A stretch of DNA of 64,000 nucleotides from AP-15 sp963737145 (GTDB lineage Bacteria; Pseudomonadota; Alphaproteobacteria; ATCC43930; CGMCC-115725): positions 1,054,001 to 1,118,000 of the forward strand of contig CAVTRO010000001.1 of the NCBI GenBank assembly GCA_963737145.1, written 5' to 3'. The position numbers were made by a program, and so were the translations under genes. The notes under the pieces are model-generated. The model had not been told where the DNA came from. It saw only the letters and a program-made list of their open reading frames with translations, and made no database searches. This document shows positions 29,397-38,465 of this stretch, one piece after another (positions within the stretch are counted from its first letter, which is position 1; the number at the start of each line of letters is the position of its first letter).

Positions 29397-30476
29397 ATGA
29401 AAGTCTCCTATTTCGAAACGGGCCGTTATGTACCGCCGCCGGACCTGCCACGCGAATGGCCGGTGCCGGCCGGGTCCTACAATCCCGAAACCGGGGCCGA
29501 AGCCTATCGCGGCATGGTCGAGCGAGTGCGCTTTGTCGAGGAGCTCGGCTTCGACTGGGTCAGCGTCTCCGAGCATCATTATTCGCCGCGCATCCTGACG
29601 CCGTCGCCGGTCGTTTCGGCCGCTTATCTTGCGGCGCGGGTCGACAAGATAAAGATCGCGATGCTCGGCCCGATCGTGCCGGTCAGCAACCCGATCCGCG
29701 TCGCCGAAGAAGTCGCGATGCTCGACACCATGGCGCCAGGGCGCATTGTCGTCGGGCTGTTGCGCGGCACGACCAACGAATATCTGAGCTACGACCTCAA
29801 CCCGAAGGAATTGCGCGAGCGCACCGACGAGGGAATGGAGCTGATCCTCAAGGCGTGGACCGAGCCGCAACCCTTCGGCTGGCAAGGGCGCTATTTCCAA
29901 TACCGCACCGTATCTGTCTGGCCGCGCCCGCAATCTCAGCCGCACCCGCCGACGTATGCGCTCGGCACCAGCGCGGAAGCCGGCGAATTCGCCGCACGGC
30001 ACCGGCTCGGGATCGGACTCTCCTACGGAACCTTCGAGCTGATGGCGAAATCGGCGAACTACTACCGCGAGCAATGCGCGCGGTACGGCTGGGAGCCCGG
30101 TCCCGACGACGTCATCTATCGCGCCAATATGATCCTCGGCGAAACCGACGACGCGGCTGAGGAGGCGCTGCGCCGGCGCGACAAGCAGGCGCCGTTCCCG
30201 ATACGCGGCGGATTGCGAGATGCGCTGCTGCAGTCGGACACCACACGCAACATCGCCGGTGAAAGGCGGCCCGCAAATGTCGGAGGCGTTTTGCCGATCA
30301 GCTTCTGCGGCGGCCCCGACCGGGTTGTCGAGCAGCTCCGGCGATGCCGCGAGGAGATTGGCGTCGGGGTGGTCGACATCTCGCTGCAAGATCCCGGCAC
30401 CGGCAATCTCCATGGCATGATGCGCGGCCTCGAACTGTTCGGGAAGAAGGTCCTCCCGCGCATCCGCGAGATATGA
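29397..30476 (+). CDS. LLM-class flavin-dependent monooxygenase
   Basis: A 359-residue bacterial luciferase-like TIM-barrel protein using reduced flavin (FMN or F420). The ATG at 29397 (MKVSYFETGRYVPPP) is chosen over an upstream in-frame start with no family residues. Signatures are GFDWVSVSEHHYSP, GPIVPVSNPIRVAEEVAMLD and GRIVVGLLRGTTNEYLSYD. The stop overlaps the hydrolase start (ATGA). This pairing fits oxidation followed by ester or C-C bond hydrolysis of a small organic substrate. A link to the adjacent PKS is possible but unproven. Confidence 0.88.
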   Translation: MKVSYFETGRYVPPPDLPREWPVPAGSYNPETGAEAYRGMVERVRFVEELGFDWVSVSEHHYSPRILTPSPVVSAAYLAARVDKIKIAMLGPIVPVSNPIRVAEEVAMLDTMAPGRIVVGLLRGTTNEYLSYDLNPKELRERTDEGMELILKAWTEPQPFGWQGRYFQYRTVSVWPRPQSQPHPPTYALGTSAEAGEFAARHRLGIGLSYGTFELMAKSANYYREQCARYGWEPGPDDVIYRANMILGETDDAAEEALRRRDKQAPFPIRGGLRDALLQSDTTRNIAGERRPANVGGVLPISFCGGPDRVVEQLRRCREEIGVGVVDISLQDPGTGNLHGMMRGLELFGKKVLPRIREI

Positions 30477-31294
30477 ACAAGAAGGGTCCCACTGTGACGC
30501 AGATCCAGGCGGCGTTCCGCGAAGGTTTTGTCGAGGCGGACGGGTTTCATATCCGTTTCATGGAAGCGGGGCAGGGCACACCGCTCGTGCATCTGCATGG
30601 CGCCGGCGGCATGCGCCTGACCTCTGGGCATGACCTGCTGGCCCAGCATCATCGGGTGATTGCTTTCGAGATGCCGGGCTTTGGCCCGTCGCCCGAGAAT
30701 ACCCGGACGCGGACGATGGCGGAGCTGGCCGCGACGATGGCCGCGGCGGTCGGCAAGCTCGGCATCGACAAATTCAATCTGATGGGGACCTCGTTCGGCG
30801 CCAAGGTCGCGCTGTGGCTGGCGGTACAGCAGCCGGAGCGGGTCGAGGCCTTGATCCTGGAAGCGCCGGCTGCGATCCGCCCCACCGGGTCCGAGCCGCC
30901 TTCCGGCTCACCGGAAGAAATGGCGCGGCGGCTTTATGCGCATCCCGAGCGCCTCGCGCCCCTGCCCGCCCCGGACCTCGCAATCCAGGCAAAGACGCGG
31001 GCTCTGGTCGCGCGTCTGCGCGGACCGGACCGCGACGCCGATCTCGAAACCCAGATGCGCCGCCTGCCGACGCCGACCTTGGTGCTGTTCGGCACTCTCG
31101 ACCGCGTGATCCCGCCCGAGATGGGTCGCTTGTATAAGGAGCTGTTGCCAAATTGCCACCTGGTGTTCGTTTATGACGCCGGGCACGCGATCAGCACCGA
31201 ACGTCCCGAGGCATTTACCGAGGTCACGGTCGATTTTGTGGAACGCCGCGAAGCCTTCGTTGTCAGCCGCGCAGCGACCGTCATTCACCCGTAG
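30473..31294 (+). CDS. Alpha/beta hydrolase
   Basis: A 273-residue hydrolase. The ATG at 30473 overlaps the monooxygenase stop. The oxyanion region is LVHLHGAGGM, and the nucleophile Ser is in LMGTSFGAKVALW. The acid Asp is in LFGTLDRVIPPEM and the catalytic His in YDAGHAISTERPE. The triad is therefore complete. The substrate is unknown; translational coupling to the upstream monooxygenase suggests sequential reactions. Confidence 0.88.
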   Translation: MNKKGPTVTQIQAAFREGFVEADGFHIRFMEAGQGTPLVHLHGAGGMRLTSGHDLLAQHHRVIAFEMPGFGPSPENTRTRTMAELAATMAAAVGKLGIDKFNLMGTSFGAKVALWLAVQQPERVEALILEAPAAIRPTGSEPPSGSPEEMARRLYAHPERLAPLPAPDLAIQAKTRALVARLRGPDRDADLETQMRRLPTPTLVLFGTLDRVIPPEMGRLYKELLPNCHLVFVYDAGHAISTERPEAFTEVTVDFVERREAFVVSRAATVIHP

Positions 31295-31297
31295 AGC

Positions 31298-32335
31298 TCA
31301 ACGGACCGGCGCCCACAGCACTTCTTCGATGTCGTCGGCGCCAGTCGCCAGCATGACGAGCCGGTCAAAGCCGAGCGCACTGCCGGCGCAAGCCGGCAGG
31401 CCGTGTTCGAGAGCGTCGAGGAAATCCTCGTCGATCGGGTAGGTCCGGCCATAGAGCTGCCGCTGGCGCGCCTGGTCGGCGAGAAAGCGGGTGCGCTGCT
31501 CGACGGCATCCGTAAGCTCGCCGAAGGCGTTGGCGAGTTCCAGGCCGCAGATGTAGACCTCGAAGCGCTCGGCGAGGCGCGGGTCGTCCGGACGGCGGCG
31601 CGCCAAGGCGGCCATAGAGAGCGGGTAATCGTAAAGAATCGTCGGCATACCGAGGCCGAGCCGGGGCTCGATGCGGTCGAGGAAAATACGGAAAAACAAT
31701 GTCTCCCAATCGTCCCCGGGATGGGGCTCGATCCCGATGCCGCTCGCGGCGGCGGCAAGGCGATCGTAATCAGGACGCAAGGGATCGGGAGCTGTCGCCA
31801 ACAGATCCAGGCCGCAGTGCTTCTGAAAGGCTTCGGCCACGCTGATCCGCTTCCACTCGCCCATCGCATCGGCAGCATGACCTCGCCAGCTCAGCGCCTG
31901 AGCCCCCGCGGCATGCTGGCAGGCGCGGACCAGCGCTGTGCACTCCTCCATCAGATCGCGATAGGAAGCCCCAGTCCGGTACCATTCGAGCATCGAAAAT
32001 TCGGGGTGGTGGGTTGCGCTCCGCTCGCCGTCGCGGAAGGCATGGGCGAGTTGCCAGATCCGCGGCATTCCGGCGACGAGCAGCTTCTTCATCGCGAATT
32101 CCGGCGAGGTGTGGAGATACCGCAGGGCGACCCGCCCCTGCCGCGGGTCGTGAAGCTCGGTGGCGAATGCCCGCAGATGCGGTTCGAGCCCGGGGCTCAC
32201 CTGCAAAGCCGGCGTCTCGACCTCGACAAATCCGCGATCGGCGAAGAAGCCGCGAACGGCTGCGAGGATTCGCACCCGTTTTTCCAGCATCGCGCGCCGT
32301 AATGCGAAGCGATCGGGCCGCCACCATTCCTGCAT
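31298..32335 (-). CDS. epmA: EF-P lysine lysyltransferase (GenX/PoxA)
   Basis: A 345-residue class II lysyl-tRNA synthetase-like catalytic domain without the anticodon-binding domain. It aminoacylates EF-P with beta-lysine. Motif 2 lies around RIWQLAHAFRDGERSATHHP and motif 3 around LPACAGSALGFDRLVMLATG. It is divergent from efp with 79 bp between starts, a consistent epmA-efp arrangement. The aminomutase EpmB is not in the window. Confidence 0.93.
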   Translation of the reverse strand: MQEWWRPDRFALRRAMLEKRVRILAAVRGFFADRGFVEVETPALQVSPGLEPHLRAFATELHDPRQGRVALRYLHTSPEFAMKKLLVAGMPRIWQLAHAFRDGERSATHHPEFSMLEWYRTGASYRDLMEECTALVRACQHAAGAQALSWRGHAADAMGEWKRISVAEAFQKHCGLDLLATAPDPLRPDYDRLAAAASGIGIEPHPGDDWETLFFRIFLDRIEPRLGLGMPTILYDYPLSMAALARRRPDDPRLAERFEVYICGLELANAFGELTDAVEQRTRFLADQARQRQLYGRTYPIDEDFLDALEHGLPACAGSALGFDRLVMLATGADDIEEVLWAPVR

Positions 32336-32414
32336 ATCCTGCCCTCGTTCTTGCCGGTGCGCCGACCTATGTTAGGGTCTACGCTACGTCCACGCCGCTC
32401 CCGAGATCCTGCCA

Positions 32415-32981
32415 ATGAAAATCAATGCCATCGACATCAAGCCGGGCAATGTGCTCGAGCACCAGAACAAGCTCTGGCTCGTGCTCAAGCGCGAACTGGT
32501 TCAGCCCGGCAAGGGCGGCGCCTTCGCCCAGGTCGAGCTGCGCGATCTGCGCGGCGGGTCGAAGCTGAACGAGCGTTTCCGTACCCAAGAAACGGTCGAG
32601 CGGGTGCGTCTCGACGAGAAGGAAATGCAATTTCTGTTCATGGACGGCGGGCTGGCGACGTTCATGGACAACGACACCTTCGAGCAGATTTCGATCCCGC
32701 GCGAGACGATCGGCGACCCGGCCGATTTCCTGAGCGAGGGCATGGTCTGCAAGGTGATGCTGCACGAGAGCACTGCATTGTCGGTCGAGCTGCCGCCGAA
32801 CGTCGTGATGGAAGTCGTCGAAGCCGATCCTGTCGTGCGGGGCCAGACGGCGTCGTCCTCCTACAAGCCGGGCAAGCTCGAAAACGGCCGCCGCGTAATG
32901 ATCCCGCCGCATATCGGCCCGGGCACGCGCATCGTCGTCAGCACCGCCGACGGGAGCTACCTCGAGCGGGCCAAGGACTAG
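32415..32981 (+). CDS. efp: Elongation factor P
   Basis: A 188-residue, three-domain translation factor that rescues ribosomes stalled at polyproline. The modifiable lysine is Lys33 in QPGKGGAFAQVEL, at the tip of the KOW-like domain. Its lysine form and the adjacent epmA indicate beta-lysylation. The C-terminus has IGPGTRIVVSTADGSYLERA. It is convergent with glgA, 3 bp apart. Confidence 0.97.
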   Translation: MKINAIDIKPGNVLEHQNKLWLVLKRELVQPGKGGAFAQVELRDLRGGSKLNERFRTQETVERVRLDEKEMQFLFMDGGLATFMDNDTFEQISIPRETIGDPADFLSEGMVCKVMLHESTALSVELPPNVVMEVVEADPVVRGQTASSSYKPGKLENGRRVMIPPHIGPGTRIVVSTADGSYLERAKD

Positions 32982-32984
32982 CCT

Positions 32985-34475
32985 CTAGGCTGGGACCAAG
33001 CCCGGCTGCAGCTCGCGGTAGACCGCGACATACTCGCGCGCCGCTGCGGCCCAGCTGAAATCGCGGGTCATTGCCCGCCGCATCATGCGCAGCCATATCG
33101 CGCGCTCGCGAAACAAGGTGTTGGCGCGCCAGACCGCAGCCATCAGCGCCGGTGGGTTATCGCCGTCAAACGCGAAGCCGTCGGCGATGCCGTCCGCCAA
33201 GCTGACCGCTGTCGCATCAACTACGGTATCGGCGAGGCCGCCGACCCGGCGCACCAGCGGCAACGTGCCGTAGCGTAATGCGTAGAGCTGAGTGAGGCCG
33301 CAGGGCTCGAAGCGCGACGGCACGAGGACAATGTCGGCGCCGGCGATAATCAGATGTGACAGCGCGTCGTCATAGCCGATCTCGACGGCGATCTCCCCAT
33401 GGTGGGCCGTGGCTGCCATCAAAAAACCGTGCTCGAGATCGCTGTCCCCCGAGCCCAGAACGGCGAGGCTGCCGCCATCGGCGACGATTTCCGGCAGACA
33501 CGCGAGAAGCAGATCGAGGCCCTTCTGCGGCGTCAGCCGGCTGACCACCCCGAACAATGGTGCATCCTGGCGGTCGTCGAGCCCGAGGCGGCGCTTCAGT
33601 GCCGCCTTTGCGATGGGTTTCCCCGACGCGGCATCCTCGATGCCATAGGATCGGGGCAAAATCTGGTCATGTCGAGGATCCCAGATACGCGGGTCTACGC
33701 CATTCAGGATCCCGGTCAACGAGCTGGCGCGGGCGCGCAACAGCCCCTCAAGACCACAGCCGAAATCCGGGGTCTGGATCTCGCGAGCATAAGTCGGGCT
33801 TACGGTGGTCAGGCGGTCCGCATAGAACAACCCAGCCTTAATGAACGAGACCTGACCATTGAATTCGACCCCGTCGATCGAGAAGAACTCCGGCGGCAAA
33901 GCGAGCTCGGGAAACAACGCGGCGGGAAAGAGGCCCTGATAGGCGAGGTTATGGATGGTGAAGACAGTTGGAACATGACCGGCGACCGGCGGGCGCTCTG
34001 CCAGATACGCGGGGGCGAGTCCGCCATGCCAGTCGTGGAGGTGAAGGATGTGAGGGCTCCAGCCGGGGTCGGCGCCGCGCGCCAGCTCCGCGGCAATCCA
34101 ACCGAAGAGCCCGAACCGGCGATGGTTGTCGGGCCAATCGCGCCCGTCCGGACCGGCATAGGGATTGCCCGGCCGATCGTAGAACCCTGGTTGGTCGACC
34201 AGATAGGCCAGGAGTTCCGAGCCCGGCACCCGCGCGAGGCCCACCCGCACCCGCTCCGCCGCGAAGGGCGTGTGCAGCCGGGCGGCATCGGTGATGCCGG
34301 GAAACGCATCGAGAAAGCCCGCGAAGCCGGGCAACAGGAGCCGCACATCGACGCCGAGCGCGGTCAGCGCCGGCGGCAGCGCCGCGGCGACATCGCCGAG
34401 CCCGCCGGATTTGACCCAGGGGTAGAGCTCCGCGGTGATGTGAAGGACGCGGAGCGGTGATTGTGAGTTTGGCAT
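32985..34475 (-). CDS. glgA: Glycogen synthase
   Basis: A 496-residue GT5 ADP-glucose starch/glycogen synthase. The ATG at 34475 (MPNSQSPLRVLHITAE) is chosen; an in-frame ATG 87 bp upstream adds a non-conserved leader. The ADP-glucose motif is KSGGLGDVAAALP, the acceptor region LHLHDWHGGLAP, and the C-terminal catalytic motif RFEPCGLTQLYALRYGTLP. No glgB, glgC or glgX lies nearby, so the gene is separated from the usual glycogen operon. Confidence 0.94.
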   Translation of the reverse strand: MPNSQSPLRVLHITAELYPWVKSGGLGDVAAALPPALTALGVDVRLLLPGFAGFLDAFPGITDAARLHTPFAAERVRVGLARVPGSELLAYLVDQPGFYDRPGNPYAGPDGRDWPDNHRRFGLFGWIAAELARGADPGWSPHILHLHDWHGGLAPAYLAERPPVAGHVPTVFTIHNLAYQGLFPAALFPELALPPEFFSIDGVEFNGQVSFIKAGLFYADRLTTVSPTYAREIQTPDFGCGLEGLLRARASSLTGILNGVDPRIWDPRHDQILPRSYGIEDAASGKPIAKAALKRRLGLDDRQDAPLFGVVSRLTPQKGLDLLLACLPEIVADGGSLAVLGSGDSDLEHGFLMAATAHHGEIAVEIGYDDALSHLIIAGADIVLVPSRFEPCGLTQLYALRYGTLPLVRRVGGLADTVVDATAVSLADGIADGFAFDGDNPPALMAAVWRANTLFRERAIWLRMMRRAMTRDFSWAAAAREYVAVYRELQPGLVPA

Positions 34476-34834
34476 GCGCCTAGCTGTTTTTGCTGTTTTT
34501 TGCAGCGAAATATCAGCGATCGATCTCATCTCCCGCAAGTATCCCCAGAGTTCTGTGTGCATCGCGCCCGAAAACAGGAGTAGCCGCCCTCACGGGTCGC
34601 GCCTTCGCACGAGAGATTACTGTTAATCGATGCCGGTGATAATACCACATTGATGCGTAAATCTCAATATCCCATTGTCGGTCGATTGCTATGTCCTGCC
34701 AAGCGTCGTCCCAGGGCCTAGTTGCTGGCGACGCCACGGAAGAAATTGGCGATGCAGAGCCCGCCCTCTCGGTGCGTCGGGAAACGCAAAGCGCCCGATT
34801 TTAACGCCGTATAGAAAGGGCAGGCCGCAACCAG
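34476..34834. other. Non-coding spacer upstream of glgA
   Basis: About 360 bp with no ORF that resembles a protein family on either strand. It holds the glgA upstream region and an AT-richer patch around 34615-34680. It separates intact housekeeping genes from the decayed block that follows. Confidence 0.5.
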
Positions 34835-35530
34835 CTAACGTCCCGCGGCGGCGCGTTCAAGATTGAGCGTCAATAGGCGCGCCAGCGCCGCTTCTTCCCC
34901 GATGTCGGCCGGCCAGCCATAAGCGGCGGCCACCGCCGTGTCGAGATCGCGATGCGCGTTGTCGAGCCAAGCCGGCCGGTTGTTGTAGAGATTGGTCAAC
35001 GTGCGCTTCTTGAGGACCGCGGCGGCCTTCGGGCCGACCGGAAGGATGCGGTCGGGATATCCCGACACCACCTCCGGCACGCGCTCGACGAGATCGGGCG
35101 GGTTCAGCCACGCCTCGCGCAATCCACAGAGCCGCCGCGCCACCTCAGCCATCGTAATGGCTCGCGGATCCGCGGCGTACGCTGCGGCCGGGATGTTTGG
35201 CGTCAGGCCTTCGGGAAAGGGAAACGTCTCAAAGCCCATGCGGGGCGTATATTGAGGATCATTACCGACCCCGTGCCAACCGCCTAGGCGCAGGGACCAC
35301 GCTTCATGGAAGCGGCTTTGAAGAATGCCGAACGTGACATCATCGTTGCGGCATATGGCATTCACACGACTGTCCGGAAGGACTTGTGGGGCAATCCAAC
35401 TGAAAAAACGATGCTTGGCTACGCGTGGCGTCCCGATCGCTTGCGAAAGACCTGTCATTTTTGATCGCAGACCTGGAACGGTCTCGCCGTGCTGCCACCA
35501 CATGCGGCGCCGACGCTCCCGATTGTTGCT
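34835..35530 (-). pseudogene. C-terminal fragment of an MmeI-like DNA methyltransferase
   Basis: About 230 codons match the tail of large type IIG/MmeI-like restriction-modification methyltransferases. Matches are MWWQHGETVPGLRSKM, GTPRVAKHRFFSWI and LPDSRVNAICRNDDVTFGIL. Further blocks are FHEAWSLRLGGWHGVGND, TFPFPEG and REAWLNPPDLVERVPEVV. The catalytic NPPY/SAM domains are missing. The frame upstream of about 35530 is unrelated, because it reads through a BrnT fragment. This is a remnant of a lost restriction-modification system. Confidence 0.75.
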
Positions 35531-35669
35531 ACCGATGATCGCGCTCGACCCGCCTGTTAGGATCCAGGAACGCCGGTAGGATATCGGCAAAGCCGAACCC
35601 GCGATCACGCAAGCACCGCTCGTTCTTCGCATTATCCCATTCGAACTGGATATGGGGAGCACCCGCCAA
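35529..35669 (-). pseudogene. BrnT toxin N-terminal fragment
   Basis: Read on the minus strand in a frame ending at the TAG at 35529, about 46 codons give IQFEWDNAKNERCLRDRG and then FADILPAFLDPNRRVERDHR. This matches the start of BrnT/DUF497 ribonuclease toxins (FEWDxxKxxxNxxKHGVsF...vFxDP). The fold's C-terminal half and the antitoxin BrnA are absent. The fragment ends where the methyltransferase fragment begins, so a deletion fused two defence genes. It is too short for routine gene callers. Confidence 0.6.
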
Positions 35670-35732
35670 CGGCCTAGCTGCTTATCGCCTGGCATGTCAT
35701 GTCCTAGCGATAAGGCACGCGCCCTCGAGGGT

Positions 35733-36540
35733 CTATTGCGCGGCGGCCGCGGTGCGGATTTCGCGGAAGGCGGGGATCACCTCCTTCGCGAAGCGGTCGA
35801 GGTCTTCGAGCTGCACGTCGAGCGGGGTGCCGAGCGGGGTTGCGCAGATGACGCGGTCGAGGCCGGGGTAGCGCTTTTCGACCGCCTTCAGCGCCTCGAT
35901 GATGTCTTCGGGCCGGCCGGCGAGAAAGCCGCCGGCCTTCACAGCGTCGTCGATCGTCGGCAATTTCACCGTGCCGGCGAGCCGCGGGTGCGCATCGCCG
36001 CGATCTGCTCGTCGGTGAATGCCCGCACGAGGCGCAATTCGCCGAACATCTTCATGTTTTCTTCGTAATGCGGCGCGGCCTCGCGGATCGTCTGCTCGCG
36101 GGAGGGCGCGATGTGGAACTGGTAGCCGAGCGCCAGCCGCTCGCCCAATTCGAGCTGGATGCCGCGCCGCGCATAGGCCGCCTGAAACCCGAGCATGTGC
36201 CGCTCGACCGCGCCGCCTTCGGCCGAGCCGCCGCCGATCACGCCCGATATGCCGTATTTCGCCATGAAATCGAAGGCGCGCTCGGAGCCGCTTTGGATCG
36301 GCTGCCAACATTCGACCGGCAGCCGCTCCGGCGCCGGCACCAGGGTGATATCCTTCAAGCTATAGCCGCGATACGGCACCTCTGGAGGGATCGTGTAGTA
36401 CTTGCCCTGGTGCGAGAAGGGCTTGGCCTCGAAGGCCTTGAACAGAACCTCGACACCCTCCTCGAACAGCTCCTGGTTAGCATTCTGGTCGATCAGCGGC
36501 ACTCCGAAGGTTTCGACTTCACGGGTATGATCGCCGAGCT
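35733..36540 (-). pseudogene. LLM-class monooxygenase remnant, N-truncated and frameshifted
   Basis: Two frames join into one luciferase-like sequence. The 5' part (36540-35990) reads REVETFGVPLIDQNANQELF, then GKYYTIPPEVPYRGYSLKD, to FTDEQIAAMR. The 3' part continues PRLAGTVKLPTIDDAV to FREIRTAAAA. One base is missing near 35985; restoring it would give MRDPRLAG. The N-terminal third with the flavin-binding barrel start is absent. It differs from the two intact LLM genes in the window. Confidence 0.75.
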
Positions 36541-36842
36541 AAGGCAATCGCAACAACGGGCACGGGCAGGCTCCGATGGCCGTAACTTTGAGAAAGGTGC
36601 CATATGTTCCGCACACGTTCCTGTGAAGGCTGCCGTGCCGATTCCGTCGTGACCGCGGGCTGACTAGCGCATTTAAAAAAGCTAAACAGGGTCGCGCGAC
36701 ACGCTTGGATAATTCCGAGATGATCATGTCCGGTGATGGCCGCATCTCGGTTGATCGTGGCTCGGTTTTCTCGAATGGGATTTCGCCCGCTGCCGGAAGG
36801 GTTACGTCGATTCGGCGCCATCGACACCGCGGTCCGCTCGGC

Positions 36843-37602
36843 TTGTGGCGAGTCGCGATCGCGCTGCCGGTCGCCGCATGCGATTACTCGCCGACGATGG
36901 ATCTGCTCGGCTCCTACTTCCCGGCATGGATGCTGTGTGCGGCGATCGGCATCGCCGAGGCGCAGCGGGCTCTCGCTTCGAGCACGCTGGGGCGGATGGA
37001 GCCGCTGCTCGGGCGCGGCTTTGTCACCGCGCAGCAGGTTGATCAGGCGCGCACGGCGCAGCGCACCGCGCAGATCGCGCTGTAGCAAGCGCAACTGCAG
37101 GCGGACGAGGCGCGCCAGGCTATCACCAACACCAAGCCCACCGAGGCGGAGCTCGAAGGCGCGCGCAACGCTTGCCCTGGCGGAGCGCGACTTGAACAAC
37201 ACAGTCGTGCGCGCGCCCTGCGATGGCCGGATCACCGCGCTCGACATCGCCGCCGGAGAGTTCGCCGCGACCGGCCATCCGCTGTTCACGATCATCGATA
37301 CCGAGCATTGGTATGCGATCGGCAATTTCCGTGAGACCGACCTCGTGGGAATCGAGCCGGGGCAGCGCGCGACAGTCTACGTGATGGCGCAGCCGAGCCG
37401 CCCGGTGCCCGGCAAGGTTGACAGCCTCGGCTGGGGTGTAGCGTCGGATGTCAGCGCCACGCTTGGCGGCCTCCCGCACGTCGAGCGCGACCTAAACTGG
37501 GTGCGGATCGCGGCCCGCTTCCCGGTACGCGTCCTGCTCGACGCGCCGCCCGACGACTTGATGCGCTTTGGCGCCACAGCCGTAATCGTGATCGATAAAT
37601 GA
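36843..37602 (+). pseudogene. Fused remnant of a YtcA-like lipoprotein and an HlyD-type membrane fusion protein
   Basis: From a TTG at 36843 the frame gives a lipobox (ALPVAAC) and MDLLGSYFPAWMLCAAIGI, typical of YtcA-like small inner-membrane proteins. It then jumps directly into the coiled coil of an HlyD/MdtN-type fusion protein (EAQRALASSTLGRMEPLLGR). A TAG at 37083 and a frameshift near 37170 follow. The last 140 codons are intact MFP (VVRAPCDGRITALDI; YAIGNFRETDLVGIEPGQR). An internal deletion plus point damage makes function unlikely. Confidence 0.75.
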
Positions 37603-38012
37603 AGGCGCACGCTTCGCATCGGGGCTCGGCGCCGGATGTGGATGAGGGCGGCGCGCCCGACCTGTCCGCACTGCTGCGCCGCGAGCTGCGTCCGACCCCC
37701 GGGCGGCTCGGCGACTCGGTGCGCATCGTCGTTGTCGTGCTGGCCGTAGTGGCCATCGCGGAGACGTTCCGCCTCACTGAGATCGCCGTCTCGGCTTACA
37801 TTGTTCTGTTCCTGTCGGGTCGCGAGGCTGCCTCCACCGTGCGGACGGCGCTGGCAGCAGGCATCGCCGTTGTGCTGGCGATTTTCACGGCGATCGCCGT
37901 CTTCATGCTCAGCCTGTCTGAACCGGCGCTGCGTATCCCGCTGATCGCAGTTAACGGTTGTAGCCCGCCACGACTGCTCGGCGTTCGCCGGCCACCATCC
38001 AGATCCTGCTAG
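37599..38012 (+). pseudogene. N-terminal fragment of a FUSC-family exporter
   Basis: Starts in an ATGA overlap with the membrane fusion protein remnant. Residues 40-115 contain membrane helices and a typical segment, FRLTEIAVSAYIVLFLSGR, of MdtO/AaeB-like FUSC proteins. Family similarity stops near residue 117. Intact proteins exceed 600 residues; this one has 137. The order YtcA, MFP, FUSC reproduces an MdtNOP-like efflux operon. Confidence 0.65.
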
Positions 38013-38088
38013 GCTGCTTCGTCGTCGACGACACCGAGAACCTCGGCCTGCCGCGCCCTGAGAACCGCTTCTTCAGCAAGCCAAACAG

Positions 38089-38256
38089 CTAGTCGAGGCG
38101 CTTGTTTTCGATCTCCTTTTTTGCGCGCTCGCGTTCGCGCAGTTCCGCTGTGCGCTCTTCTTTGCTGCGCCCGAAACGGACCCGATTTTCCTTCGCTTGG
38201 GTCTCGGCATCGGCGCGCCGGCGCTTCTTGCGGTATTGGTTGAGGTTGATGATCAT
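38089..38256 (-). CDS. DUF4169 family small protein
   Basis: A 55-residue, highly basic protein beginning MIINLNQYRKKRRRADAE and continuing AKENRVRFGRSKEERTAE. It matches DUF4169, a small protein family common in alphaproteobacteria and without a known function. The ATG at 38256 is chosen; an upstream frame start adds 16 residues of no family character. It is intact amid decayed neighbours. Confidence 0.8.
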   Translation of the reverse strand: MIINLNQYRKKRRRADAETQAKENRVRFGRSKEERTAELRERERAKKEIENKRLD

Positions 38257-38465
38257 CGCCTCTGAAGCCTCCGTTCGCGGGCGGTGCGGCGGGATCCAGC
38301 ACACACTTTAATCGGCTGCTGCCGCGGCGCAATCCCGCTTTTCGCTAACGCGCCGTTGAGGCATTTGCGGCAGGATGCCATTTTAGGGGGCGATCCGATA
38401 AATCCGGACGCTCGTTTGACGAGGGCGACGGTTAGGATTCCTCGCATCTTAAGGTTCGCGCTCCG

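Noticed and set aside
33399..34460. 353-residue plus-strand ORF opposite glgA
   Set aside because: Antisense to the conserved glycogen synthase frame; no family resemblance.
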